From assembly GCA_019347945.1 (NCBI GenBank), contig JAHWKK010000009.1:81912-145911 (forward strand): a stretch of 64,000 nt of DNA, written 5' to 3'. Below, piece by piece: positions 1-11,983 of the stretch. The notes beneath the pieces were generated by a model. That model worked only from the letters and a program-made list of their open reading frames with translations, was not told the DNA's origin and searched no databases. Origin of the DNA: Acidobacteriota bacterium. GTDB taxonomy: Bacteria > Acidobacteriota > Thermoanaerobaculia > Gp7-AA8 > JAHWKK01. Position 1 is the stretch's first letter; the number at the start of each line of letters is the position of its first letter. The position numbers and the translations under genes are program-made.

Positions 1-1
1 C

Positions 2-142
2 CGGAAGATCCTCGGGGCGATAAACAGCCGTCTTGAATTGAACGGATTGGAAGTTCACTTGCGTTACCGGATGATGTTGCTGGAAGAAAAAGAAGACCCG
101 GCGGCCCACGCCGGATTTGAACGGTACGACAATCATACGTGA
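2..142 (+). CDS. C-terminal fragment of an unidentified protein
   Basis: An open frame runs from the window edge to a TGA at 140-142 and gives the last 46 residues of a protein that starts outside the window. The tail is charged (LLEEKED, then FERYDNHT) and holds no motif I recognise. It converges on lon, whose stop is 31 bp away, and no clear terminator hairpin lies between them. Codon choice resembles the neighbouring genes, which supports a real gene end, but an open frame of this length can occur by chance in GC-rich DNA. Confidence 0.45.
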   Translation, partial: RKILGAINSRLELNGLEVHLRYRMMLLEEKEDPAAHAGFERYDNHT

Positions 143-173
143 TCCGGGGGATCACGCAACTATTGAAACGACC

Positions 174-2576
<2,403 letters not shown>

Positions 2577-2626
2577 TCTTTTTTAGAAGAACCTCGTACG
2601 ACGACGCCTGCTCGATACCGCCCGGA

Positions 2627-3874
<1,248 letters not shown>

Positions 3875-3973
3875 GGAGTACCTCGCCTCCTTTGCGTCGG
3901 TTCCATTCTCGAATCCCGTCTGTTGGATGTCAAGGATGGCACTCGTCCCGTTGAACGCGTCATTTCCGGAGGA

Positions 3974-4432
3974 TCATTCCGAGCTCGCCCGGACCGTGAA
4001 CGTTCTTCCCTCCGGCATCTGGAGATCCACCAGCTCGATTCCCACCTTCCCGGCAACCTCTCTGGACCGGTCATCCCGGTAAAACTCGCCGTAGAAGATT
4101 TTCGAGATTCCAGCATTTGCAATCAGTTTGAAACAGTTCCAACACGGAGAAGCCGTCGTGTACAGCTCGGCCCCATCGATCCGCGCGCCGTTCCGCGCCG
4201 CCTGCAGGATGGCGTTCGCCTCGGCGTGCACCGTCGAGATGCAATGACCATTCTCCATCTCACACCCATCATCCTCGCAATGAGGCATCCCTCGCAGCGA
4301 TCCGTTGTAACCGGTCGAAAGGACCGTCCGGTCCCGGACGATGACTGCTCCGACGTGTTTTCGCGTACACGTCGACCGTGTCGCAGCCTGATGGGCAATT
4401 CCCATGAAGTACTCGTTCCAGTCAGCTCTCAC
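3974..4432 (-). CDS. dCMP deaminase family protein (ComEB-like)
   Basis: Zinc-dependent deoxycytidylate deaminase family (152 aa from the chosen start), probably converting dCMP to dUMP for thymidylate synthesis. The signature HAE is at 69-71 and PCWNC at 96-100, giving zinc ligands His69, Cys97 and Cys100 with Glu71 as proton donor. The Cys/His-rich insert around 51-64 is typical of dCMP rather than cytidine deaminases. I place the start at a GTG (4430-4432) because a GAGGAG ribosome-binding site lies 5 nt upstream. A longer frame would add 24 residues that are not family-like. It precedes clpX by 99 bp on the same strand and is divergent from the receiver protein at 4492. Confidence 0.88.
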   Translation of the reverse strand: MRADWNEYFMGIAHQAATRSTCTRKHVGAVIVRDRTVLSTGYNGSLRGMPHCEDDGCEMENGHCISTVHAEANAILQAARNGARIDGAELYTTASPCWNCFKLIANAGISKIFYGEFYRDDRSREVAGKVGIELVDLQMPEGRTFTVRASSE

Positions 4433-4491
4433 TGCATCTCCTCTTTCAAAACAACTACCGGGTTCGCTGGATTCGAGCGAGCTCGCCGTGC

Positions 4492-4884
4492 ATGCTTCCT
4501 GCACGCGCCCGGCCCGTGGGAAGGTGCGTCCTCATCGTCGAAGACAATCACGACCTTCGACGTCTTTACGCCGTCGGGCTCAGCCAGAGAGGATTCGAAG
4601 TTCGCCTCGCTTCGAATGGCGCTGAGGCAATCGAAAGAGCTCGGGCACATACTCCCGACATCATACTTCTCGACATGATCCTGCCGATCATGGACGGCTG
4701 GGAGGTCATGGATGCCCTCGATATGCCCGAAAACCCGCTCCGGATTCCCGTGATCGCAATCAGCGGACAATCGCCGCCCGAGAATCTCGCTCTACGCAAA
4801 CCCCTGGTCGACTGGCTCGAAAAGCCGGTTTCACTCGACGAGCTCGAAGCCAGCCTGAATCGTCACCTCCGCGCTCAGAACTGA
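4492..4884 (+). CDS. Single-domain response regulator receiver protein
   Basis: A stand-alone CheY-like receiver (130 aa) with no output domain. The acidic pocket is VEDN (17-18), the phospho-acceptor is Asp61 in LLDMILP, the switch serine is in AISGQ, and the conserved lysine is in EKPVS. A GTG at residue 9 (4516) is an equally good start because family homology begins just after it. No histidine kinase is adjacent, so the partner is unknown. Its stop overlaps the stop of the convergent minus-strand gene by 10 bp. Confidence 0.85.
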   Translation: MLPARARPVGRCVLIVEDNHDLRRLYAVGLSQRGFEVRLASNGAEAIERARAHTPDIILLDMILPIMDGWEVMDALDMPENPLRIPVIAISGQSPPENLALRKPLVDWLEKPVSLDELEASLNRHLRAQN

Positions 4885-5153
4885 TCCGGCTCATCCGGGA
4901 GCGGCTCCGCGAAGGGATTCGGACCTTCCAGCGCCACCCGGAGCCGCCTGCGAACGCGTGCCCTGAAGATATCGGCCGGGAGATCCGGTTCCGGAGCTGC
5001 GATCTCCACCTGCTCTCTCTCTCCCTGCAGTGTCACCACGCAACGATCCCCTTCATCAGTCACCGCATCTACGACCTCGCCGTACTCCCATCCGAGGCCG
5101 AGCAGCTCCTCGCGCAGAATGTCGTCGATTCTTTTCTCGAGCTCGCTTTCCAT
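4875..5153 (-). CDS. Conserved-looking small acidic protein of unknown function
   Basis: A 92-residue protein with no recognised domain. It starts with a charged helix (ESELEKRIDDILREEL), has a central beta-rich stretch, and ends acidic and proline-rich (EPLPDEPDQF). It has no signal peptide or membrane segment. It is convergent with the receiver protein (stops overlap) and divergent from the kinase at 5217, so it must be transcribed on its own. Codon use matches the neighbours and there is no better frame on either strand, which supports a real gene. I cannot assign a function. Confidence 0.6.
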   Translation of the reverse strand: MESELEKRIDDILREELLGLGWEYGEVVDAVTDEGDRCVVTLQGEREQVEIAAPEPDLPADIFRARVRRRLRVALEGPNPFAEPLPDEPDQF

Positions 5154-5183
5154 CTCTTACCGTCAATCTCGCAGCGTTGGGTT

Positions 5184-5189
5184 TAGAAT
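5184..5189 (+). promoter_or_regulatory. Candidate -10 element TAGAAT
   Basis: TAGAAT lies 28 nt upstream of the kinase start codon, in the only A+T-rich part of the short divergent intergenic region. The -35 region has no good match. The same hexamer recurs before several other genes in the window. Confidence 0.4.
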
Positions 5190-5216
5190 TGATGAGTATA
5201 CGCCTGAGATCAACCG

Positions 5217-7817
5217 ATGGAGTTAAAGCCGGGAAGCAGATTGGGGCCCTACAAAATCGTCTCCCCACTGGGTGGCGGAGGCATGGGCCGCGTCTGGCTG
5301 GCCGAGGATGCGACACTCGGCCGGAAGATCGCCATCAAGACGCTGACCGACGCCCTCCAGTCGAGCCAGGCCGCCCTTCAACGCTTCGAGCGGGAAGCCC
5401 GATCCGCCTCGGCCCTCAACCACCCCAACGTGATCACCATTTATGAGCTCTCGCTCTCCGGAGACCCCGTATGGATCGCGATGGAGCTGGTCGATGGTGA
5501 CAGTCTGCGCCAGGTGATCGCGGCCGAGGCTCCGCTCTCCCTCCGCCGAACCCTACAGATCGTTTCCCAGATCGCGGACGGACTCGCTGCCGCTCACGAG
5601 AAGGGAATCGTCCATCGCGATCTGAAGCCCGAGAACATCATGATCTCGAAGGACGGCTTCGTGAAAGTCCTCGACTTCGGTCTGGCGAAGCCGCTTCCAC
5701 TGCCCGATTCGGACGATTCAACCGTCTCCCCGGGCCACTCCACGCACCCAGGGACAATTGTCGGCACGGTCGCTTACATGTCGCCGGAACAGGCACGAGG
5801 TGGAGTCGCCGACTTCCGATCCGACCAGTTCGCCCTCGGAATCATCCTCTACGAGATGTTGACGGGACGCCGCCCCTTCCACCGCGCATCCGCCGCCGAG
5901 ACCCTCACGGCGATCATCCGCGAGGATCCGGAACCTCTGGCATCTCTCGCTCCGGACTCTCCGGCGCCATTGCGCTGGGTCGTCGACCGCTGCCTGCAGA
6001 AGGACCCCCGGGGACGGTACGCGAGCACTCGCGATCTCGAGCGCGATCTTCAAAATCTCCGAACTCATCTTTCTGACGCATCGAACCCCGACGTTTCGCT
6101 TCCGGCATCGAACAAGGGAGCACTGCCACGGTCGAAAGTCCTCGCCGCAACAGCGATCGTCCTCGTGCTCGTAATTGCCATGGGTTGGTTCCTCACCGGG
6201 GAGACGGAGCCACCGATTCTCACTCCTGCACCCATGAGCGCGGATTCCAATACCCGTTATCTATCGGTGCTTCCCTTCGCCGACACTTCCGATCAGAGCG
6301 AGACGGCGCTCATTGCACAGGGGCTGTCGGCCATGCTGCGAGCCGACCTCTCGCGGGTTTCCGGCCTCCAGGTCGTGAGTATCGATTCCACACCCTCCGG
6401 CGCTACTGCACTCTCCAGAGCGCGCACCGTGGGTGCGACGCTCGCTCTCGACGGAACCCTGCAGCAGCTCGACGACCAGATTCGAGTCAGCTGGTCGATT
6501 CTGTCGGTGCCAGACGGCCGGGTCGTTTCGGGCGATACCGTGACCGGATCCTCCAAGGACCTCTTCGCGATCGAAGATCAGATATCGAACCGCATCACAC
6601 GCTTTCTCGACGTCCAGGGCCGGCCCTCTGCCCCTGACCCGGTCGAGATCGAGAGCCCGGATCATCAGCTCGAATATCTCAAGGCGGTCGGATACCTTCA
6701 GCGTTACGACAACGAAGCATCGATTGACGGAGCCATTCGGATCCTCGAGACACTCTCCGAAGACTCCGCGATCGTGCAGGCTGCGCTCGGACGGGCATAT
6801 CTGCACAAGTTTCAGCTGACCCGGGATCCCGCCTGGGCGGACCTTGCGGTCAGGGCCTGCGAGCGGGCGGCGACGATCGATCCTCAGAACCCCGAGGTTC
6901 GCGTCACGCTGGGAGAGGTGAGGCTGCTGAACGGACGGCTCGAAGAGGCAGCGGATCAGTTCAGACGAGCGGTCGCACAGCAGCCGAACCTGACCTCCGC
7001 CCACCTGGGACTGGCGGCTGCGGTCCGCAGGCTCGGCAACCTCGAGGAGGCCGAACGCCATTACCGTCGGGCTCTCGCACTCGAGCCTGGTTCCTGGGTG
7101 GTGCACAACCATTTCGGAGCTTTCAACTTTGGCATCGGCAATCTGGAATTGGCGGAGAGTGAATTCACCCGGGTCGTCGAGCTCAGTCCGGACAACTCAC
7201 GCGGCTACTCCAACCTCGGTGCGGTACGGCTCGAGCTGGGGCGGCACGATGACGCCGTCGCCGCATTCCGCAAATCGATCGACATTCAGCCGACCAGCTC
7301 AGCGCTGTCAAACCTCGGAACCGCGTTCTTTCGTCTTCGCAGATATGAGGAAGCCGCGGATGCGTACCGCCGCGCCATCTCCCTCACCCCCGACGACTAC
7401 CGCTTCTGGATCCACCTCGGCGATGCGATCCGATGGGGTGCCGGAAATGCTGGCGCGGAAGAGGCCTACGATCGAGCCATCGAGCTCGCCGAAAGGGAGC
7501 TGGCTCTCGACCCCCGATCAGCACGCACGCACGCACAGCTCGGTGTCGCGCTTGCGAAGCGCGGACGAATCTCCGAGGCCCGCGCGCACTCCGCAAAAGC
7601 GGTCAGCCTCGATCCCGAGGACCCCGATGTCCGCTACGATCAGGCTGTGGTCGCCAACCTCGGCGGCGACTACTCCCAGGCGACCAGCCTGCTGCGCTCT
7701 CTCATCGACGAAGGGTGGGGTCTGGACCAGATCAAAACCGACCCCGAGCTCGCAAATCTGAAGATTTTCGCGTCTAAGGACGCCAGTTCACCCAACCGAA
7801 GAAAGGAAAATTCATGA
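5217..7817 (+). CDS. Hanks-type Ser/Thr protein kinase with TolB-like and TPR domains
   Basis: An 866-residue membrane-anchored eukaryotic-type kinase. The kinase domain (~12-275) has the glycine loop GGGGMGRVW, Lys41, the catalytic loop HRDLKPEN (~132), DFG (~154) and GTVAYMSPEQ. A single transmembrane helix lies near 306-326. After it comes a TolB/FlgO-like domain (YLSVLPFADTS..., ~345-465) and then about nine TPR units (~475-850). This kinase-TM-TolB-TPR order is frequent in Acidobacteriota and relatives. It lacks the PASTA repeats of cell-wall sensing kinases, so the TPR array more likely scaffolds a protein complex. Its stop overlaps the next gene's ATG by 4 nt, so the lipoprotein at 7814 and the dipeptidase at 8356 are probably co-translated. 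Confidence 0.93.
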   Translation: MELKPGSRLGPYKIVSPLGGGGMGRVWLAEDATLGRKIAIKTLTDALQSSQAALQRFEREARSASALNHPNVITIYELSLSGDPVWIAMELVDGDSLRQVIAAEAPLSLRRTLQIVSQIADGLAAAHEKGIVHRDLKPENIMISKDGFVKVLDFGLAKPLPLPDSDDSTVSPGHSTHPGTIVGTVAYMSPEQARGGVADFRSDQFALGIILYEMLTGRRPFHRASAAETLTAIIREDPEPLASLAPDSPAPLRWVVDRCLQKDPRGRYASTRDLERDLQNLRTHLSDASNPDVSLPASNKGALPRSKVLAATAIVLVLVIAMGWFLTGETEPPILTPAPMSADSNTRYLSVLPFADTSDQSETALIAQGLSAMLRADLSRVSGLQVVSIDSTPSGATALSRARTVGATLALDGTLQQLDDQIRVSWSILSVPDGRVVSGDTVTGSSKDLFAIEDQISNRITRFLDVQGRPSAPDPVEIESPDHQLEYLKAVGYLQRYDNEASIDGAIRILETLSEDSAIVQAALGRAYLHKFQLTRDPAWADLAVRACERAATIDPQNPEVRVTLGEVRLLNGRLEEAADQFRRAVAQQPNLTSAHLGLAAAVRRLGNLEEAERHYRRALALEPGSWVVHNHFGAFNFGIGNLELAESEFTRVVELSPDNSRGYSNLGAVRLELGRHDDAVAAFRKSIDIQPTSSALSNLGTAFFRLRRYEEAADAYRRAISLTPDDYRFWIHLGDAIRWGAGNAGAEEAYDRAIELAERELALDPRSARTHAQLGVALAKRGRISEARAHSAKAVSLDPEDPDVRYDQAVVANLGGDYSQATSLLRSLIDEGWGLDQIKTDPELANLKIFASKDASSPNRRKENS

Positions 7818-8359
7818 CCCTCACCCGTTCCCTCCTCATCGTCCCATCGCTGCTGCTGCTTCTGGTCTGCGGACCTGATCCGGCTCCGGAACCGACGCCG
7901 GACGTCACCGACACATCCCACACCGATGACGACTCCAGACCGCCCTCCGAACCTTCGCCCGAAGCGGACGACGACACCGCGTACGAATACGACGGCGAGC
8001 TCCCAATCGCCGACACTCCCGCGATCGGCGACTGCACGCTCCCTGAGCCTGCAGCTCGGAAATACAAGAAGATCAACGTCTTCGTCATTTCGGGAGCCGT
8101 CGCCATCCATAGTGGCAGCAGCCGGAAGCATCTGAAGCAGAAGACCGAGGGATTGGTGTGGAAGTACTCGGACAGGGGTCTGGAGGTGGTATTCGACGAC
8201 ACCGCCGTCATCGTCGATTGCCAGGACCTTCCGGGTGGCAACAGCGAGTGCAAGGTCGAGCCTTTCTGTTTTAGGGACAAGGAGCCCAATGAATACAAGT
8301 ACACGATTGAAGTCACCGACGCCATACCGCTCGATCCGAAGGTGATCGTCGACCCGTGA
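7814..8359 (+). CDS. Putative lipoprotein of unknown function
   Basis: A 181-residue protein with a lipoprotein signal (hydrophobic SLLIVPSLLLLLVC, lipobox cysteine near 19), followed by a Pro/Asp/Thr-rich linker (~21-60) and a globular domain holding three further cysteines. I recognise no family. It overlaps the kinase stop (ATGA) and the next gene's start (GTGA), so it sits in the middle of a coupled three-gene unit. A kinase-partner or envelope role is an inference from context only. Confidence 0.75.
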   Translation: MTLTRSLLIVPSLLLLLVCGPDPAPEPTPDVTDTSHTDDDSRPPSEPSPEADDDTAYEYDGELPIADTPAIGDCTLPEPAARKYKKINVFVISGAVAIHSGSSRKHLKQKTEGLVWKYSDRGLEVVFDDTAVIVDCQDLPGGNSECKVEPFCFRDKEPNEYKYTIEVTDAIPLDPKVIVDP

Positions 8360-9075
8360 AGATTTCTTCCGGACGAATTGGAGCCGGCGCCTTCCGGGGC
8401 GCCGCTCTCCTCTTCGCGCTCGCTTTCGCCTGCGCTTCACTCGAGATCCCGCGCAACGAGTACGGACTTGCCGTCGTGGAGTCGATCGAGCTTCACGACA
8501 GGATCGTCGAACAGAAGCCCGACCACGAGCTCGTCGATCTTCGAAACGTTCTTTCATCCGCCCGTTTCGAGATTCGCTATGCGACGGACAACAACTTCAT
8601 GAAGCGCCGCCTCTATCCTTCAGCCGAGGCGTGGCTCAGAAGGCCCGCCGCCGAGGCGCTTCAACGAGTGGAGGCCGAGCTCGCGCGACAGGGTCTTGCC
8701 CTGAAGATCTACGATGCCTATCGGCCGTACGAAGTGACCCGTCAGATGTGGGAGCCGTACAAGGATCCCGATTACGTGGCCGACCCCGCCCGCGGCTCCC
8801 GGCACAACCGCGGCGCCGCCGTCGACCTCACTCTGGTTCAGATGGCGACCGGCGAGCCTCTCGACATGGGCACCGATTACGATGACTTCACTCCCGCGGC
8901 GTCTCACTCGTATCGCGATCTCGAGGATCAGGTCCTTCGAAATCGGATTCTGCTCCGTTCGGTGATGGAGCGTCACGGCTTTCTTCCCCTCGCTTCGGAA
9001 TGGTGGCACTACGACTTTTCCGGCTGGGAGGATTTCGCGCTGCTCGATCTTTCCTTTGACGAGCTGAGGAACTGA
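8356..9075 (+). CDS. D-alanyl-D-alanine dipeptidase (VanX/DdpX family)
   Basis: Peptidase family M15D (239 aa) that hydrolyses D-Ala-D-Ala or related dipeptides. An N-terminal hydrophobic segment ending in FACAS suggests export, possibly as a lipoprotein. Zinc ligands are visible in SRHNRGAAVDLTL (His and Asp), and EWWHYDF supplies the catalytic Glu and third zinc His. The YDAYRPY stretch is also typical. It starts at a GTG overlapping the preceding stop. With no vanH/vanA ligases nearby, peptidoglycan turnover rather than vancomycin resistance is the likely role. Confidence 0.88.
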   Translation: MKISSGRIGAGAFRGAALLFALAFACASLEIPRNEYGLAVVESIELHDRIVEQKPDHELVDLRNVLSSARFEIRYATDNNFMKRRLYPSAEAWLRRPAAEALQRVEAELARQGLALKIYDAYRPYEVTRQMWEPYKDPDYVADPARGSRHNRGAAVDLTLVQMATGEPLDMGTDYDDFTPAASHSYRDLEDQVLRNRILLRSVMERHGFLPLASEWWHYDFSGWEDFALLDLSFDELRN

Positions 9076-9157
9076 CGGCGCGTCGCGCGAACAATTCAAA
9101 CTCTGCTATTGTTCGGATCGACAGGGTGGGCTTTGGCGAGCCCATCGGGAGACATGG

Positions 9158-10318
9158 GTGTCACAGACTGCTGCGGTTCCCGACTACGGGACTAACCCCG
9201 CCGAATCGGGGGGCGCGCATTCAGATCTCGAGGAGAACGTTCTCAACTTCCTCGAGCGGGAGAGGGAAGTCGGCAGTTTTCCCGGAGCTGTCTGGGCCGC
9301 GGGGCATGCCAGCGGAATCGAGGCCGAAGGAATGGTCGGGCACAGTGTGCTCAAGCCCGCCAGGATGCGCATCGGGATCGACACGATTTTCGACGTCGCT
9401 TCGCTGACCAAGCCGCTCATCACGGGTACCCTGATCCTGAGAGCCTGGGCAGACGGGTTGCTCGATCCCGGCGATCGTGCGTCGAAGTTTCTCCCCGAGC
9501 TCAGGAACACCGAGAAGGAGACGATCACCGTGCTCGACCTTCTCACGCATCGGGGCGGTTTCCAGGCGTGGTACCCCCTCTACACTCAGGGTCTCGGTAA
9601 GACGGCCTACCTCGACGCCATCAAACGTCGTCCGCTTCGATATCGCCCCGGCACCAGGCAGATCTACACCTGCCTCGGTTTCATCCTGCTGATCCAGATC
9701 GCGGAACGGGTCTTCGAGGAATCGATCGAGGATCTCACCGAACGTCTGATCTTTCAGCCGCTGGGTTTGAGAAATTCGATGTTCAACCCCTCCCCCTCGC
9801 TCCTTCACCGGATCGCCGCGACCGAGTGGGGCAACGCTAACGAGCGCCACATGGTGAAGCGTCGCCAGCTCAGTTTCGATGACTGGCGCGAGACGATGAT
9901 CTGGGGAGAGGTCAACGACGGCAACGCCTTTTACATGGGTGGAATCGGTGGCAACGCCGGCCTCTTCTCCACCGCTCGGGAAGTCTTCGAGTTCGGACGC
10001 GCCTGGATCGACGGCTCCGAGAGACTCCTCCCCTCCGACATCACCGACCGCGCCCTTCGCAACTACACCATCGGACTGGAAGAGAATCGCGGTCTCGCAT
10101 GGCAGCTTCACACACCGAAACCCGACCACCCCACCGTAAGACTCTCACCTCGCTCGTTTGGTCACACCGGCTTTACCGGGACCTCGATTTACGTCGATCC
10201 CGATCGCGAGCTCATCATGGTGCTGCTCACCAACAGGCTTCATCCGTCCTGCAAGCCCATCAACACGAATTACATCCGGCAAAAGTTTCACGGGTTCATC
10301 ATCAACGCCTGGGACTGA
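9158..10318 (+). CDS. Serine hydrolase, beta-lactamase class C / esterase family
   Basis: A penicillin-binding-protein-like serine hydrolase (386 aa). The nucleophile motif SLTK lies near residue 83. A tyrosine motif, YTCLGFILL, corresponds to the usual YxN but has Cys instead of Asn. FGHTGFTGTS near the C-terminus corresponds to the KTG/HxG box. No convincing signal peptide is present, so a cytoplasmic esterase or peptidase is as likely as a secreted enzyme. The start is a GTG with GGGAG 5 nt upstream. It stands alone 82 bp after the dipeptidase gene, and a heptamer-periodic tract begins 1 nt after its stop. Confidence 0.85.
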   Translation: MSQTAAVPDYGTNPAESGGAHSDLEENVLNFLEREREVGSFPGAVWAAGHASGIEAEGMVGHSVLKPARMRIGIDTIFDVASLTKPLITGTLILRAWADGLLDPGDRASKFLPELRNTEKETITVLDLLTHRGGFQAWYPLYTQGLGKTAYLDAIKRRPLRYRPGTRQIYTCLGFILLIQIAERVFEESIEDLTERLIFQPLGLRNSMFNPSPSLLHRIAATEWGNANERHMVKRRQLSFDDWRETMIWGEVNDGNAFYMGGIGGNAGLFSTAREVFEFGRAWIDGSERLLPSDITDRALRNYTIGLEENRGLAWQLHTPKPDHPTVRLSPRSFGHTGFTGTSIYVDPDRELIMVLLTNRLHPSCKPINTNYIRQKFHGFIINAWD

Positions 10319-10319
10319 C

Positions 10320-10356
10320 GGTTGCCGGTGGCCGATGGCCAGTTGCCGGCGGCCGG
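10320..10356. repeat. Heptamer-periodic tract (GGTTGCC family)
   Basis: Five successive 7-nt units (GGTTGCC, GGTGGCC, GATGGCC, AGTTGCC, GGCGGCC) begin right after the serine hydrolase stop. A reverse-complement tract of the same type lies at 42795-42825. Confidence 0.7.
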
Positions 10357-10455
10357 GGTCGGTCGTGAAGCCACGTGACCCGCCCCTGAAACGCTCACTC
10401 ACGATCCCCCACCCAGATTCTTCGCCCGCGCTCCGCCGGGCTCAGAATGACGTGG
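10356..10455. repeat. Dispersed palindromic repeat, partial left arm plus right arm
   Basis: The right arm (CCAGATTCTTCGCCC... GGGCTCAGAATGACG) is complete at 10412-10452. Only the tail of the left arm (GGTCGTGA) remains. It belongs to the same family as 13800, 14486, 28886, 40245 and 42645. Confidence 0.8.
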
Positions 10456-10485
10456 GTTAGATTGTTTCGCTCGCCACATCCAAAC

Positions 10486-10800
10486 ACTCGTCATCCTGAG
10501 CAATTGACCGGCGCGTTGCGCCGGTGAAGCGGGAATGAAAACCGGAGCCTGCAAAACTCCGCATCCCATACTCAAACCGACGTCGTCCCGAGCGGGCGGT
10601 CGGGCGGGCAAGCGAGGGACCTTGCAGGGTGGGACATCAGGCCAAGCGGAGCGCTGCAGAAGGTCGAAGTCCACGCAATTTCGTGGTCGTTTCATTAGGA
10701 GCCGCCAACGGACGGCGAAGGATCTGGGGCAGGTCATGAGGCGAAGTGACGAGCCCCTGCAAAGCCTGATTCCCGACCCCCGCCCGGATCGTCCGGAAAC
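10486..10800. repeat. Long composite dispersed repeat, copy A
   Basis: About 315 bp that aligns by eye, in order, with 19100-19442. Shared blocks include CGTCATCCTGAGCAA, GACCGGCGC, a GAGCGGGCGGT...GGCGGGCA block, GGGACATCAG, and AATTTCGTGGTCGTTTCATT. No protein is convincing here: the open frames on both strands are translations of the repeat. Confidence 0.75.
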
Positions 10801-10827
10801 CTCCAAAACGCGGCATCCTGAAAATAG

Positions 10828-10842
10828 TCGAAATTTTTTCGA
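10828..10842. promoter_or_regulatory. Operator-like inverted repeat in an A+T-rich promoter zone
   Basis: TCGAAA and TTTCGA are separated by three T. The site lies in an A+T-rich island (10815-10880) ~100 nt upstream of the 23-residue basic peptide gene. TTGCAA at 10851, 17 nt before CATCTT, is a weak sigma70-like possibility. Confidence 0.35.
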
Positions 10843-10941
10843 AATACCTCTTGCAAATTCACGATTAATGCTCCATCTTTTCGTTATCGCGACCGCGTCC
10901 GGAATGGACCGGACCCGGGCTTCGCAGAGGAGGGCATAAAA

Positions 10942-11013
10942 ATGCCAGCCAAGAAGAAAGCGGCTAAGCCGGCCAAAGCAACGAAACCCGCCGCCAAGCC
11001 CAAAAAGAAGTAA
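10942..11013 (+). CDS. 23-residue Lys/Ala/Pro-rich basic peptide
   Basis: A very short frame starting MPAKKKAAKPAK and ending PKKK. It consists only of Met, Pro, Ala, Lys and one Thr, with ten lysines. The composition is that of histone H1-like or HU C-terminal tails that bind DNA. A near-ideal ribosome-binding site (GAGGAGGG) lies 7 nt before the ATG, a probable promoter region lies upstream, and a strong GC hairpin follows 14 nt after the stop. This points to an independent small-protein gene rather than a chance frame. A nucleic-acid-binding role is inferred from composition alone. Confidence 0.6.
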   Translation: MPAKKKAAKPAKATKPAAKPKKK

Positions 11014-11027
11014 GCCGATACAGAACC

Positions 11028-11051
11028 GGGGGCGCCGAATACGGCGCCCCC
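11028..11051 (+). terminator. GC-rich hairpin after the basic peptide gene
   Basis: A perfect 10-bp stem (GGGGGCGCCG and its complement) closes an AATA loop. No T-run follows, so this may act with Rho or as a 3'-end stabiliser. Confidence 0.6.
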
Positions 11052-11159
11052 GCTGCTCTCCCGCCTTTCCCCCCTCGACATCCTCGCTTCAGCGCCGATC
11101 CCTACGATGAGGTAACTTCCCGGCCAGTTCTGCGTACGTGCATACAGGAGGGCTCTGAA

Positions 11160-11912
11160 ATGAAAAGCATGATCATCGCCGCGGCGGTGCTCGCCGCATC
11201 CGCCAGTGTCGCACACGCCGACTGTCGGTACGAAGCGCCGCGGGCAATCAGTGCGGTCGACACTTCGGGAATCAGCGCAGTCCGAGTGATCACCGGAGCT
11301 GGTTCGCTCGAGGTGACGGGCCGTTCCGGAGGTCCGATCGAAGCAACGGGAACGGCCTGCGCCTCGAACCAGGATGATCTCGAGGACATCCGGCTCGTCG
11401 CGCGAAAACGCGGCCAGACTCTCGAGATCGAGGCCGAAATTCCCGATCAGAACAGGTCCTGGGGACGTAGTGCCAGGATGGATGTCCGGATCTCACTGCC
11501 TGACTCGATCGAGCTCGAGATCGAAGACGGCAGCGGATCGATCGCGATTCGCAACACGGGTGACACGCGCATCGACGACGGCTCCGGCTCGATCAACGTG
11601 CAGGGTGCACGGTCGCTCTGGATCGACGACGGCTCCGGCGACATCGACATCGAGAACGTCGCCGGTCTGGTCGAGATCGAGGACGGGTCCGGCGACATCG
11701 ACATCCGCGACGTCCGAAACACCGTTCGCATACTCGATGACGGCTCCGGCGGTATCGACATCGAGCGCGTCACCGGGAGTGTCATCATCGACGACGACGG
11801 CTCCGGAGGAATCTATGTAACGGAGGTCGAAGGCGATCTGATCGTCGGTGATCACGGGAGCGGCGGCCTCTCATTCGACCGAATCACCGGAAAGGTCTCG
11901 GTACGGGACTGA
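11160..11912 (+). CDS. Secreted DUF4097-like protein built from DGSG repeats
   Basis: A 250-residue exported protein (signal peptide ~1-20, cleavage near AHA-D) of the DUF4097/putative-adhesin beta-solenoid type. From about residue 115 it contains seven units of 17-18 residues, each with (D/E)DGSG followed by a short beta strand (for example IDDGSGSINV, IEDGSGDIDI, LDDGSGGIDI). This predicts a right-handed beta-helix with acidic turns on one face that could bind calcium. The start has AGGAGGG 7 nt upstream. It has no operon partner. The protein at 15319 is a related design using GVGD in place of DGSG. Function is unknown. Confidence 0.85.
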   Translation: MKSMIIAAAVLAASASVAHADCRYEAPRAISAVDTSGISAVRVITGAGSLEVTGRSGGPIEATGTACASNQDDLEDIRLVARKRGQTLEIEAEIPDQNRSWGRSARMDVRISLPDSIELEIEDGSGSIAIRNTGDTRIDDGSGSINVQGARSLWIDDGSGDIDIENVAGLVEIEDGSGDIDIRDVRNTVRILDDGSGGIDIERVTGSVIIDDDGSGGIYVTEVEGDLIVGDHGSGGLSFDRITGKVSVRD

Positions 11913-11921
11913 CGAACCGGA

Positions 11922-11941
11922 GGGGGGTTCGTGAACCCCCC
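11922..11941 (+). terminator. Hairpin after the DGSG-repeat gene
   Basis: An 8-bp stem (GGGGGGTT pairing with AACCCCCC, loop CGTG) lies 10 nt after the stop codon. Only a short T-rich stretch follows. Confidence 0.5.
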
Positions 11942-11983
11942 TGACATTTCCCGGGCCTCATCCGGCGTTAGAGACTGGGTCCC

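Noticed and set aside
8356..9075. Vancomycin-resistance locus
   Set aside because: No vanH, vanA-type ligase or vanRS is nearby; a lone VanX-like dipeptidase is common in peptidoglycan recycling.
10399..10806. Possible proteins in the repeat region, with end motifs such as HSEPGGARAKNLGGGS
   Set aside because: The same residues recur wherever the palindromic repeat is read in that frame, so they are translated repeat and not genes.
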